A DNA stretch of 64,000 nt from Luteitalea sp. (GTDB taxonomy: Bacteria > Acidobacteriota > Vicinamibacteria > Vicinamibacterales > Vicinamibacteraceae): NCBI GenBank assembly GCA_009377495.1, contig WHTZ01000004.1, positions 1 through 64,000 on the forward strand, in the 5' to 3' direction. Under the pieces are notes generated by a model that had not been told where the DNA came from, ran no database searches, and worked only from the letters and a program-made list of their open reading frames with translations. The number at the start of each line of letters is the position of its first letter. Within the stretch, counting starts at the first letter, position 1. Positions 47,326 through 55,762 of the stretch are shown here, one piece after another. The position numbers and the translations under genes were made by a program.

Positions 47326-47363
47326 CAGGGGAGATTGACGTAGCGCGCGACAAAGGGCTGGTG

Positions 47364-47403
47364 TTGGCGCCCGCGTATCTGTCGTATACTGTCGACGGAT
47401 ATG
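47364..47403 (+). promoter_or_regulatory. Promoter of the MBL-to-aminotransferase unit with GntR operator
   Basis: TATACT (47385-47390) is a strong -10; TTGGCG at 47364-47369 is a possible but closely spaced (15 bp) -35. The operator TACTGTCGACGGATATG (47387-47403) overlaps the -10 and ends in the start codon of the MBL gene. It is identical over all 17 bases to the site at 55797-55813. The transcript would have a leader of only a few bases. Confidence 0.65.
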
Positions 47404-48150
47404 CGGATCCACGACTCGCTCAGCCTGCTCGCGAGCATGCAGTTCGGCCTGGGCGGCCCGCGCGATGGCCATGTCTACGCCGTGGCCGGACCGGAAGGCG
47501 GTGTCCTTGTCGATTCCGGTGCCGGAACCGACACCGGACGCATTCTGCAGGTTCTGGCCGAAGACCTTCCGGGCCTGGCGGTCCGAGCCCTGCTGCTGAC
47601 GCACTACCATCTCGACCATTGCGGGGGCGCCGCCGAGCTGCGGGAGGCAACAGGCTGTGAGGTCTTCGGCCCCGAGCCCTGCCGGTTCATCCTCGAGCAA
47701 GCCGACGAGGCAGCCAGCGGGTTGAAGGCGGCACGCGACCAAGGTGTCTATCCCGCCGACTTCCGCCTCCGCGCCTGCGAGGTGACGCGGCCGATCCGCG
47801 ATGGGGAGACGTTCACCGCCGCCGGCCGTCAGTTCACGGCCATCCATGTCCGCGGGCACTGCAGGGAGGCCTCCTGCTATCTCACCCGAATGGATGGAGC
47901 GGCCTGGCTCTTCACAGGCGATGCCGTGTTCTACGGCGGCGTGCTTGGCGTCATCAACGCCGAGGGCTCAGGGATGGACGGGTACCGAGCCGATCTCCAT
48001 AAGCTGGGCGGCCTCGGTGTCGACGGGCTGTTCCCCGGGCATGGCTTGTTCACGTTGCGCAATGGCCAGCGACACATTGATTGCGCCATTACCCAGGCGG
48101 CGGGTGGTTTTCTCGGCCGCCAAGTTGGACAGGGGGACCTGCTGTTTTGA
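47401..48150 (+). CDS. Metallo-beta-lactamase-fold hydrolase
   Basis: 249 residues with the zinc-site signature LLLTHYHLDHCGG (HxHxDH), a further His in VRGHCREASCYL, the bridging Asp in LFTGDAVFYGG and the last His in LFPGHGLFTL. This makes an active binuclear MBL enzyme likely (lactonase, thioesterase or glyoxalase-II type); the substrate is unknown. It has no signal peptide. It is the first gene of the island's main forward unit, and its ATG is the end of the operator, so it is probably translated from a near-leaderless mRNA. Its stop overlaps the start of the PLP enzyme. Confidence 0.85.
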   Translation: MRIHDSLSLLASMQFGLGGPRDGHVYAVAGPEGGVLVDSGAGTDTGRILQVLAEDLPGLAVRALLLTHYHLDHCGGAAELREATGCEVFGPEPCRFILEQADEAASGLKAARDQGVYPADFRLRACEVTRPIRDGETFTAAGRQFTAIHVRGHCREASCYLTRMDGAAWLFTGDAVFYGGVLGVINAEGSGMDGYRADLHKLGGLGVDGLFPGHGLFTLRNGQRHIDCAITQAAGGFLGRQVGQGDLLF

Positions 48151-49184
48151 GCGCGGGGGCCAGCATGGGTGAGGGCAATACGCCGCTGGTGTCCAGCCGA
48201 CAGGTGGGCGCGCGCGTTGGTCTCCACAACCTGTTTTTCAAGCTGGAGAGCTGCAATCCGTCCGGCTCCTACAAGGACCGTTTCGTTGCCGCGCAGATGC
48301 AGGCAGTACTCGACATGGGCGTTGATGGCTGCATTGCGACCTCATCCGGGAACACCGGCGCCTCGCTGGCGGCCTACAGCGCCCGCTGCGGGCTGGCCTG
48401 CTCCATCGTAGTCAACGACGAGGCGCCTGCGGGCAAGCTTCAGCAGATGCGCGCGCACGGCGCGCGGGTGATGCGCGTGCGCGATTTCATCACGTCACCG
48501 ACGGTCACAGCAGAAGTTTACACGCGCCTGAGCGAGCTTTCCGACGACATGTCCATTCCGCTGATCGTGTCGGCCTACCGGCACTGTCCGGTCGGCATGG
48601 CAGGCGTCGAGACGATCGCGTACGAGCTGGGCTCACAGTGTCGCACGCGCATCGACCACGTGTTCGTGCCAATCGGCGGCGGGGGTCTGTTCACAGCCGT
48701 TTGCCGCGGCTTCCGCCGTCGCGGCGGTCCGCTCCCCCGCATCCACGGGGTCCAGCCCGAGGGGTGCCTGACGGTGGTGGCCGCGTATCTCAGGGGAGAC
48801 GACGAAATCCGCCCCATCCGGAGCACGACCAGAATCAGCGGGCTGGCGGTGCCGTTCGACATCGACGCTGGAATGGCTCTCGCCGAGATGCGTGCCCTCA
48901 ATGGGGTGGGAATCGCCATTCGCGACGAGGAGGTGCACCGGGCGCAGCAGCTCATGCTGACGGAGGAAGGCATCTGGGCGGAACCAGCGGGCGCGGCGGC
49001 CCTTGCCGGAGCGTTCCGTGCCGCCCAGGAGGGCATTGTCGCAGCAAGCGACGTGGTGATCTGCATCGTCACCGGCCACGGGTTCAAGGACCCGGCATCG
49101 GTCGCCGACGCCGCCGAGCGCCATCCGGTCGAATCGGTCGAGTGCACCCAGCTTACAAGAGAGGCATTCGAGGTCAGGGCGTGA
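48147..49184 (+). CDS. Threonine synthase/dehydratase-like PLP enzyme (fold type II)
   Basis: 345 residues from a TTG at 48147 that overlaps the MBL stop and has AGGGGGAC upstream; ATG 48165 is the alternative. MGEGNTPLVSS opens the fold. The PLP Lys lies in CNPSGSYKDRFVAAQM, the substrate loop is TSSGNTGASLAAYSAR, and the phosphate-binding Gly run is VPIGGGGLFTAV. These fit the threonine synthase / threonine dehydratase / diaminopropionate-type lyase group; true synthases are usually longer. In this operon a beta-elimination or replacement on a hydroxy- or diamino-acid is plausible. Stop and next start overlap (TGATG). Confidence 0.8.
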   Translation: MSAGASMGEGNTPLVSSRQVGARVGLHNLFFKLESCNPSGSYKDRFVAAQMQAVLDMGVDGCIATSSGNTGASLAAYSARCGLACSIVVNDEAPAGKLQQMRAHGARVMRVRDFITSPTVTAEVYTRLSELSDDMSIPLIVSAYRHCPVGMAGVETIAYELGSQCRTRIDHVFVPIGGGGLFTAVCRGFRRRGGPLPRIHGVQPEGCLTVVAAYLRGDDEIRPIRSTTRISGLAVPFDIDAGMALAEMRALNGVGIAIRDEEVHRAQQLMLTEEGIWAEPAGAAALAGAFRAAQEGIVAASDVVICIVTGHGFKDPASVADAAERHPVESVECTQLTREAFEVRA

Positions 49185-49962
49185 TGCGAGTGGCTATGAG
49201 CCTCGAGGGAAGGGTTGCGCTTGTCACCGGCGGAGCCACCGGCATTGGCTTCGGCATCGCCAGCGTGCTGGCCGCAAAGGGCGCACGCCTCGCGCTGGCC
49301 CAGCCGTCATTGCGGGACGCCGAACGCGCGGCTGAACGGTTGTCGGGCGTCGACGCGCTGGCTGTCGCGGTCGACATCCGCAATCCCGATGCCGTTCGGC
49401 GCGCGCTGTCGACGAATGCGTCCGGCGGCTCGGCGCGGTCGACATTCTCGTGAACAACGCCAGTGTCACCGGTCGCGACGCGCTCGGTCCGGTCTTGTCG
49501 TGCGCGCCGGAGCACGTGGATCGGGTGGTCGATACGAACCTGAAGGGCACGCTGTACTGCTCGCAGGCCGTCGCGCGATGGATGATCGAGAACAAGCGTG
49601 GAGGCAGCATCGTCCACATCAGTTCCGTCGGCGCGTACGCGGCACAGGAACTAGCCTCGGTCTATTGCGCGACCAAGGCCGCACAGGTGGCGCTGGCGCA
49701 GTCTATGGCGCTGGAGTGGGCCCCGTACGGCATCCGGGTGAACTGCGTGGCGCCAGGCGACATCGCTACCGAAACCAGCGCCGACGCGGTCTCCGACCTC
49801 GAGAGCGCGGGCAGCTCGACGAGATATCTTCGCGCGACCCCACTCGGCCGTCGAGGGCTTCCCCGGGAGATTGGGGGTGCGGTGGCGTACCTGGTGTCGG
49901 ACGACGCCAGCTTCATCACGGGTGCAACGCTGCGAGTGGATGGTGGCTATCTTGCCTACTGA
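49184..49962 (+). CDS. SDR-family NAD(P)-dependent oxidoreductase (frameshifted)
   Basis: The N-terminal frame gives the Rossmann motif RVALVTGGATGIGFGIASVLAAKGARLAL and runs to VRRALSTNASGG, then stops at 49453. The rest is in another frame: VDILVNNAS, the catalytic set SSVGAYAAQELASVYCATKAA (Ser, Tyr and Lys), RVNCVAPGDIATE and the ending ITGATLRVDGGYLAY. One added base near 49404-49408 yields 259 residues, a typical length, with VDECVRRLGAVDILVNNA across the joint. The first ATG overlaps the upstream stop; MSLEGR at 49196 is an alternative start. It probably oxidises or reduces a hydroxyl of the island's substrate, if expressed intact. Confidence 0.78.
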
Positions 49963-49984
49963 TCCGCGCGGCGGTAGTCGGCCG

Positions 49985-50968
49985 ATGCCCGAAGCAACGT
50001 CGACGGCCATGCTCGAGGTGACAGGGTTCGATCCACAACGGTTCGACCGGAACGCGAGGTACGCCTTTGAGCTCGTTCTCGATGGGGCGGCGCGGGATGT
50101 TCGTCTTCCGGTGCAGTTGCTCCGAGGAGCGGGGTCGGGTCCGTGCCTCGTGATCACGGCCGGGGTGCACGGCGACGAATACGAGGGCGTTCGCGCAGTC
50201 CTGGACGTCTGCGCGGATCTGGACCCGCGCGAAATGCAAGGTGACCTTCTGGCGGTGACCGTGTGCAATCCCCCGGCGTTCTGGGCGGGAACCCGCTGCG
50301 GCCCGGACGGTGTCAACTTGGCTCGGGCCTTTCCCGGGCACCTGAACGGCACCGCCACCGAGGTCATCGCGCACCATCTCGGGCGCACGGTGATTGCCGC
50401 AGCAGACTTCCTGCTCGACCTGCACAGTGCCGGCGTGTCGCTGCTGATGCCGACGATGGTCGGCTATGACGAAGGCGACCGACGGTCGAGCGAGGCGGCC
50501 CTGAGGTTCGGTGCGCCGGTCCTCTGGGCTCACCAGCACGTCGAGCCTGGCAGGACGATCTCCATGGCCGCCGAGCTCAGGATTCCGTGGCTGTACACCG
50601 AAGCGCGCGGCGGCGGCCGCATCGACGACCGCGACCTCGAGGTGTTCCGCCGCGGCACCGTCAGGCTGCTACGACACCTGGCGATCCTGCCCGGCGAGGC
50701 CCCGTTGACCAGAGCGGAGCACCACCTGTCCGGCGATGGCAATGGCGACGCCGCTCTGCGTGCCACAACGCGGGGGTTTCTCGTTCCGCATGTGAGGTTG
50801 CTCGAGTACGTGGTTGCCGGGCAGCCGCTGGCGACGGTCCTGGACCTGCACGGCCGCGCCCTGGAGAGTGTTCGAGCGCCGGCCTCAGGTGTGGTGGCGC
50901 TGATCCGCGCTCACCCCGTGGTGAGCGCTGGTGATCCGCTCTTCCTGGTGGCTGATCTCAAGACCTGA
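49985..50968 (+). CDS. M14-family succinylglutamate desuccinylase/aspartoacylase-like deacylase
   Basis: 327 residues from ATG 49985; ATG 49940, overlapping the SDR end, is also in frame. Zinc site: His and Glu in ITAGVHGDEYEG and His in LLDLHSAG. The conserved substrate-binding NPPAFWAGTRCGPDGVNLARAFPG follows, and a C-terminal beta domain carries RAPASGVVALIRAHPVVSAGDPLF. This matches AstE/AspA-like zinc deacylases that remove an acyl group from N-acyl amino acids, including the ectoine-pathway enzyme DoeB. It therefore suggests an N-acylated amino compound as an island intermediate (inference). Confidence 0.83.
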   Translation: MPEATSTAMLEVTGFDPQRFDRNARYAFELVLDGAARDVRLPVQLLRGAGSGPCLVITAGVHGDEYEGVRAVLDVCADLDPREMQGDLLAVTVCNPPAFWAGTRCGPDGVNLARAFPGHLNGTATEVIAHHLGRTVIAAADFLLDLHSAGVSLLMPTMVGYDEGDRRSSEAALRFGAPVLWAHQHVEPGRTISMAAELRIPWLYTEARGGGRIDDRDLEVFRRGTVRLLRHLAILPGEAPLTRAEHHLSGDGNGDAALRATTRGFLVPHVRLLEYVVAGQPLATVLDLHGRALESVRAPASGVVALIRAHPVVSAGDPLFLVADLKT

Positions 50969-50981
50969 CGCGGAGGACATC

Positions 50982-51905
50982 GTGACTGACTCAATACATT
51001 GGGACCGTAGAAGCTTTCTGAAGGGCGTCACCCTGGCGGCCGTCGGATCGGCCCTCGATACTCGGGGGCTCATGGCCGTCGGGCTCCAGGGCAATGCGAG
51101 CGCGGCCGAGTTTGGCCGGCGCCTGAGAGGCCCGATCGTATCGATTCCCACGCCCTTCGACTCGACCTTCAACCTCGACTTCATCGGGCTCCGGCGCATG
51201 ATCGCCGGCGCGCAGGCGCACGGCATCGAGACGTACGTACTGACCGCAGGCGACAGCCAGTACTCCTCCCTGTCGTACGACGAGATCAAGCAGCTGGCCC
51301 GCGCGATCGACTTCGCGCGGTTCGCCGAATCCGCCGGGGCCACGGCCCTCCAAGTCCTCAAGCCCGGCCTAGGCGACGACGAGAATTGCGTGGAGCACTA
51401 TCGCAAGGTGGCGGCAAGCACGCGCTTGCCGATCGTGCTGCACGGCAACTTCTCCATGGAGCTGCTGGAGAAGCTGATCGAGAATCCTTCGATCGTGGCC
51501 CTGAAGGAAGATGTCAGCCTCGCGTACTACATCGACACGACCGTTCGATTCGGCACACGCCTGAACTGTTTCTCGGGCGGTGGGCTGCACTGGTTCAAGG
51601 TTGGACAGCCGTACGGAAGTGTCGCCTATTTCGATTCGTTTGCGACCTTCGCCCCCGACGTGTCCGCGCGCTTCTGGAAAGCGGTCACGATGAAGGACGA
51701 GGCCGCGCAGGTGGAGATCATCCGGAAGTACGATCATCCCTGGATCAAGAACTTTTCAGCCGCATTCTGGCACGCCACGCTGGAGCACTTCGGCGTGGCG
51801 CAGCGCTACCTGCGCCCCCCGCAACCGAGCTACACGGACGCCCAGATGGCGGAGGTCAAGGCGTTCCACGACAGGATGGATCTGGCGCCATCCAGCCAAG
51901 GTTGA
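50982..51905 (+). CDS. Tat-exported DapA-family protein with altered active site
   Basis: 307 residues from GTG 50982 (GGAGG upstream). The N-terminus DRRSFLKGVTLAAVGSAL is a clear twin-arginine signal, unusual for this normally cytoplasmic family. The barrel begins RGPIVSIPTPFD. Schiff-base Lys175 in SIVALKEDVSL is kept, but the catalytic Tyr position reads His154 in LPIVLHGNFS, and the substrate loop is TAGDSQYSSLS instead of GTTGE. It may therefore be an aldolase with different chemistry or a binding protein in the periplasm. It lies in the same unit, 13 bases after the deacylase and 7 before the kelch gene. Confidence 0.78.
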   Translation: MTDSIHWDRRSFLKGVTLAAVGSALDTRGLMAVGLQGNASAAEFGRRLRGPIVSIPTPFDSTFNLDFIGLRRMIAGAQAHGIETYVLTAGDSQYSSLSYDEIKQLARAIDFARFAESAGATALQVLKPGLGDDENCVEHYRKVAASTRLPIVLHGNFSMELLEKLIENPSIVALKEDVSLAYYIDTTVRFGTRLNCFSGGGLHWFKVGQPYGSVAYFDSFATFAPDVSARFWKAVTMKDEAAQVEIIRKYDHPWIKNFSAAFWHATLEHFGVAQRYLRPPQPSYTDAQMAEVKAFHDRMDLAPSSQG

Positions 51906-51912
51906 AGCCGTC

Positions 51913-52884
51913 ATGAGCATGGGGCGCGTGTGCGCGATCGGCGTGTTGGCACTGGTGGCCGGAGGTGCGATGGCGACCGAGGGCGGTGACTGGAGGGAGC
52001 GCGCCGAGTTGCCCCGCCCGGTGGCCGGCTACATGGGCGGTGCCGTCGGCGGCCGTCTGCTGGTGGCGGGCGGCAGCTACTGGGACGACGGGAAGAAGCA
52101 CTGGACCGCAGGGGTCCAGGTATTCGATCCGCGCGCCAATCGGTGGACGGACGGGGAGCCGATGCCGGAGGCGCTGAGCGACGCGGCCTGCGCCGTCGTG
52201 AGCGACGAGCTCTACGTCTTCGGCGGCGGTGCCGATGGAGTTGTTCGCAAGGACGCACTCGTCCACTCCGGCGGGCACTGGCGCTGGCTGCCGGAGGCGG
52301 AGCTGCCGGAACCTAGGCTGTACGCAGCGGCCGTCTCGGTTGACAACGCGATCTACCTCCTTGGCGGTCTCGCCAGATCCGGCGACTACCAGCACATGAG
52401 CACTGCGCTTTGGCGGTGGAGTCGGGACTCCGGTCGCGGCTGGGACGAGTTGCCAGCCCTGCCGGGCCCGGGGCGCATCAACCACGCGATGACCGTGCTG
52501 CAGGGAAAGATCTATGTGTTCGGTGGCGCGGCAGCCGGCCCGCAGGACGTCAGGAATCTGAGCGATGCCTATATGTTCGATCCGGCCACCGAGCGATGGT
52601 CCAAGCTACCCGCCTTGCCAATCGCGAACCGGGCGTGGTGGGCGGTTGCAGTCGGTGACCGCGCCCTCCTGATTGGTGGCTATACCGATGATTTCGTCGC
52701 TGACGTGTATGCCTATGCGCCGGGCCAGGGCCTGGAGCGGGTTTCTGCCCTTCCGCACCCCCTGGCAGATGCCAAGTTCTTTCATATCGGCGACAGCATC
52801 GTCGGAGCAGGAGGCGAAGTCGGGCCGGGAGTGCGCGGCAGGTGGACCCTGGAGGCGGCCGTGACTACATTGGCTTCCAAGTAG
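51913..52884 (+). CDS. Exported kelch-repeat protein (NanM-like)
   Basis: 323 residues. Signal peptide (RVCAIGVLALVAGGAMA), then about six kelch blades: GYMGGAVGGRLLVAGGSYWDDG, ACAVVSDELYVFGGGADG, YAAAVSVDNAIYLLGGLA, HAMTVLQGKIYVFGGAAAG, WAVAVGDRALLIGGYTDDF, and a last partial blade. The nearest well-known relatives are periplasmic N-acetylneuraminate epimerases (NanM), which convert alpha- to beta-sialic acid; kelch proteins of other function exist. Location next to a DapA-family lyase and a class III aminotransferase supports a mutarotase- or epimerase-type role but does not prove it. Confidence 0.72.
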   Translation: MSMGRVCAIGVLALVAGGAMATEGGDWRERAELPRPVAGYMGGAVGGRLLVAGGSYWDDGKKHWTAGVQVFDPRANRWTDGEPMPEALSDAACAVVSDELYVFGGGADGVVRKDALVHSGGHWRWLPEAELPEPRLYAAAVSVDNAIYLLGGLARSGDYQHMSTALWRWSRDSGRGWDELPALPGPGRINHAMTVLQGKIYVFGGAAAGPQDVRNLSDAYMFDPATERWSKLPALPIANRAWWAVAVGDRALLIGGYTDDFVADVYAYAPGQGLERVSALPHPLADAKFFHIGDSIVGAGGEVGPGVRGRWTLEAAVTTLASK

Positions 52885-52915
52885 GCCTGAGCGTGGCAGA
52901 CCCCCTGATCACAAA

Positions 52916-54247
52916 ATGACGAGCTCACTCGCACTCCATCGCGAGCGCCGCGAGCGTAGTATCCGGGCGAGAACCCCGGGATCGATGGCACGCCATGCAC
53001 GATCGGCCCGAACACTGGCGGGAGGGGTTTCGAGCGCCGTAAGGCGCTCGGCCCGCCCCTATCCTCTGTTCTTTACGTCCGGAGCGGGACCGCGGGTCGA
53101 CGATGTGGACGGGAACAGCTACATCGATTATGGCCTCGCGTGGGGCCCCTTGATTCTGGGCCACTCGCATCCGGCGATCACCTCGGCGCTGCATCGTCAA
53201 CTGGACCGCGAACTGACCTTCGGGGCCCAGCACGATCTGGAGTATGCCGTCTCGGAGTTGCTGGTGGGCATCGTACCCTGCGGCGACCTTGTGACCTTTG
53301 CGAGCAGCGGGACCGAGATCGTGCAGGTGGCGCTGCGGCTGGCCCGCGCGGTGACCGGCCGCAGCAGGTTCCTGAAGTTCGAAGGTCACTACCACGGCTG
53401 GGACGACAGCGTCCTGGTCAGCTATCACCCGAGTGCGGCTGAGATCGGTGCCGCGGAGGGCGCTCCCATCCCGGTGGCAGCCGGTCAACGGAGACACGAC
53501 TCCGTTATCGTGGCGGAGTGGAACGACCGCACTGCGGTGGAACGGGCAATCGCGACACACGGCTCTGAGATTTCGGCGATCATCTGCGAGCCGATCCTCT
53601 GCAACAGCGGCTGCATTCCTCCCGACCCGGGCTTCCTCGAGTTTCTGCGGGAGATCACGCTGCAAGCCGGGGCGCTGCTCATTTTCGACGAGGTCATCAC
53701 CGGTTTCCGGCTGAAGCTGGATGGCGCGCAAGGATTCTATGATGTCACCCCGGACCTGGCGACTTACGCCAAGGCGATAGGCGGCGGCGTCGCGCTGAGC
53801 GCGCTGGCGGGTCGTCGCGACTTCATGCACTGGATCGCGAACGGCCGAGTCGTCCATGCCGGCACACTGAACGGGAATCCGCTGGCCCTGGCGGGGGCCA
53901 AGGCAACACTCGAGCACCTGTCAAAAGATGCCGCTGCGATCTATACCAACCTCCACCGCCTGGGCGATCGGCTTCGCGAGGGGCTGGAGCAGGCCCTCAG
54001 CGCTCACGGCTATCCGGTTGTGACCTCCGGCGCCGGGCCGGTGTTCCAGGTGTCTTTCATGGATTGCCCGGCACGCTGCTACCGCGACCTGCTGCGCGCG
54101 GACACGCCGCTGTACAACGACTTCGCGATGGCGCTGCTTGACGAAGGCGTCCTCGTGCTGCCCGACGGGCGCTGGTACGTGTCCACTGTTCATACGGACG
54201 AGGTCATCGACGAAACGCTTGCTGCCATCCACCGGGCGGTGGCGTAG
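52916..54247 (+). CDS. Class III aminotransferase, glutamate-1-semialdehyde aminomutase-like
   Basis: 443 residues of fold type I. The sequence FTSGAGPRVDDVDGNSYIDYGLAWGPLILGHSHPAI is typical; the PLP phosphate site is FASSGTEIVQVALRLARA, followed by KFEGHYHGWDD, LLIFDEVITGFRL and the PLP Lys in LATYAKAIGGGVALSALAG. These are GSA-aminomutase/omega-aminotransferase features. It is unlikely to be the tetrapyrrole enzyme HemL, because it lies in a catabolic unit and its N-terminus (about 40 extra residues, Arg-rich) differs. It may transaminate a keto- or aldehyde intermediate. Its last 44 bases overlap the convergent symporter gene. Confidence 0.83.
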   Translation: MTSSLALHRERRERSIRARTPGSMARHARSARTLAGGVSSAVRRSARPYPLFFTSGAGPRVDDVDGNSYIDYGLAWGPLILGHSHPAITSALHRQLDRELTFGAQHDLEYAVSELLVGIVPCGDLVTFASSGTEIVQVALRLARAVTGRSRFLKFEGHYHGWDDSVLVSYHPSAAEIGAAEGAPIPVAAGQRRHDSVIVAEWNDRTAVERAIATHGSEISAIICEPILCNSGCIPPDPGFLEFLREITLQAGALLIFDEVITGFRLKLDGAQGFYDVTPDLATYAKAIGGGVALSALAGRRDFMHWIANGRVVHAGTLNGNPLALAGAKATLEHLSKDAAAIYTNLHRLGDRLREGLEQALSAHGYPVVTSGAGPVFQVSFMDCPARCYRDLLRADTPLYNDFAMALLDEGVLVLPDGRWYVSTVHTDEVIDETLAAIHRAVA

Positions 54248-55679
54248 GCTGCAGGAATCCGATCGCCCAGCCGGCAACGAAGGTCACCACCGTTCCTACC
54301 ACCGCGTAGTAGAAGAACGATACGTCCGTCAGCCAGGCCAATAGCGACACCGAGAGCAGCCCGGCCACGCCACCGGCGATGGCCGCCGTGCCGCGGGTTC
54401 GGCGCGTCAACATGCCGAGCAGGAAGATCCCGAGGATGGGCCCGCCGAGAAAGCTGTTGATCAGGTTGAACGCGTTGATGATGGGCCCCAGGCGATTGGC
54501 GAAGAGCGCGGCCAGCGTGGCGGCCGCGCCCCACCCGACCGTGCCGACGCGGCCGGCCCGGACGATGGCCGCATCCGACGCGCCGGGCCGGATCAGGCGC
54601 TGATAGAAGTCGACGGTGGTCGCGGTGGTGAGCGCGTTGATTCCCGCGCTCATGACAGCCATGGACGCCGCGAAAATCGAGGCGATCACCAGGCCGGAAA
54701 ACCATCCGCCCAGCTCGTGCAGAACGAAGAACGGGAGGATGGCGTCAGGCCGCGGCAGACCCTGCAGTCGCTCCGGATAGAAATGATAGAACGCGTACAG
54801 CACCGGGCCGACGGAATAGAGCAGCATGGATACGGGAACGATGATGATGGCATCCAGCAGGACGGAGCGCTGGCCCTCCTTCAGCGACCTGGTCGTGAAG
54901 TAGCGCTGTAGGTACGCCTGGTCGGTTGCCAGCGTCGACAGGCTCATGAACCCGCCGCCGATGACGGTCGCCCAGAACGTCGTGAGAAGTGTCAGATCGG
55001 TGGAAAAGTTCCACAAGTTCAATCGCCCTGATTCCGAGGCCATCTGCCAGACGGTGGGGAGGCCGCCGGGGACTCGGGTCACTGACAGCCAGGTCACGGT
55101 GACCAATCCGCCCAGCAGGATCGTGAACTGCATCACATCGGTCCAGATGACCGCCTTCATGCCGCCCAGCGTCGTGTACAACGTCGTGCAGACGCCCATG
55201 ATGAGCACACAGGCATACAGCGGCAGGTCGGTGAGGATCGACAGCACGAGAGAGGGCGCGTAGATGACGATGGCGACGTGCGAGCCGCGCAGGAGCATGA
55301 AGATGAGACTGCCAAGCAGCCTCGTCTTCACGTCGAACCGCCGCTCGAGATATTCGTACGCGGTGAAGAACCGGAACTGTGAATAGAACGGCATGAAGAG
55401 AAACATGACGATGGGGGCCACCAGCAGATAGGACCAACTCGAGAGCACCAGCTCCAGGTTGTTCTCGAAGGTCCAGGCGGGGGCGCCCATGTAGCTGATG
55501 GCGCTCATGTCGGCCGCCACGAGAGAGATGGCGACCGGCAGCGCACCCATGCGTCGGCCACCCAGAAAGAACTCCCCGGCTGTCGTTCGCTTCCGATAGA
55601 ACAGGCTGCCGACGACGCTCACAGCCACGATGTAGGCGGCCAGGATGCACCAGTCGGCCACCCCAAAGTCGGTGCTCAT
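54204..55679 (-). CDS. Sodium/solute symporter 1 (SSS family)
   Basis: 491 residues with about 13 hydrophobic helices. SSS signatures: FFLGGRRMGALPVAISLVAADMSAISYMG near the start, YEYLERRFDVKTRLLGS, LGGMKAVIWTDVMQFTILLGG and SIFAASMAVMSAGINALTTATTVDFYQ. Members import sugars, sialic acid, proline or other acids with sodium. It is the same length as the symporter at 60101 and clearly a paralogue. It is transcribed alone, away from the sialidase-like unit, from a promoter with the island operator, and its end overlaps the convergent aminotransferase gene. The substrate cannot be read from sequence. Confidence 0.88.
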   Translation of the reverse strand: MSTDFGVADWCILAAYIVAVSVVGSLFYRKRTTAGEFFLGGRRMGALPVAISLVAADMSAISYMGAPAWTFENNLELVLSSWSYLLVAPIVMFLFMPFYSQFRFFTAYEYLERRFDVKTRLLGSLIFMLLRGSHVAIVIYAPSLVLSILTDLPLYACVLIMGVCTTLYTTLGGMKAVIWTDVMQFTILLGGLVTVTWLSVTRVPGGLPTVWQMASESGRLNLWNFSTDLTLLTTFWATVIGGGFMSLSTLATDQAYLQRYFTTRSLKEGQRSVLLDAIIIVPVSMLLYSVGPVLYAFYHFYPERLQGLPRPDAILPFFVLHELGGWFSGLVIASIFAASMAVMSAGINALTTATTVDFYQRLIRPGASDAAIVRAGRVGTVGWGAAATLAALFANRLGPIINAFNLINSFLGGPILGIFLLGMLTRRTRGTAAIAGGVAGLLSVSLLAWLTDVSFFYYAVVGTVVTFVAGWAIGFLQPTPPPGGWQQAFRR

Positions 55680-55704
55680 ACGGAAGTCATCCGCGTACTC
55701 TGTC

Positions 55705-55746
55705 TACTGTCGACCGAATATGGCATACGGTAGCTACGGAAATCAA
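55705..55746 (-). promoter_or_regulatory. Promoter of symporter 1 with GntR operator
   Basis: On the minus strand TTGATT (55741-55746) and CATATT (55717-55722) are 18 bases apart. Directly downstream is the operator; on the plus strand it reads TACTGTCGACCGAATATG (55705-55722), close to the 17-mer at 47387 and 55797. The site covers the expected start of transcription. Confidence 0.55.
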
Positions 55747-55762
55747 GGCCAGAATTGGCGAT

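Noticed and set aside
47251..47859. A much longer N-terminus for TBDR 4
   Set aside because: The frame is open upstream but overlaps the MBL gene and the whole divergent promoter region. The signal peptide and ribosome-binding site place the start at 47250.
48147..51905. Naming the deacylase and PLP enzyme as ectoine-degradation genes (eutB/doeB)
   Set aside because: The families fit, but the hydrolase, dehydrogenase and typical regulator of that pathway are missing, and similar folds serve many other substrates. No symbol is given.
42959..54247. Assigning nanA, nanM or nanR to the lyase, kelch and GntR genes
   Set aside because: Only family-level similarity is visible. The rest of the sialic acid pathway is absent from the window, so the names would overstate the evidence.
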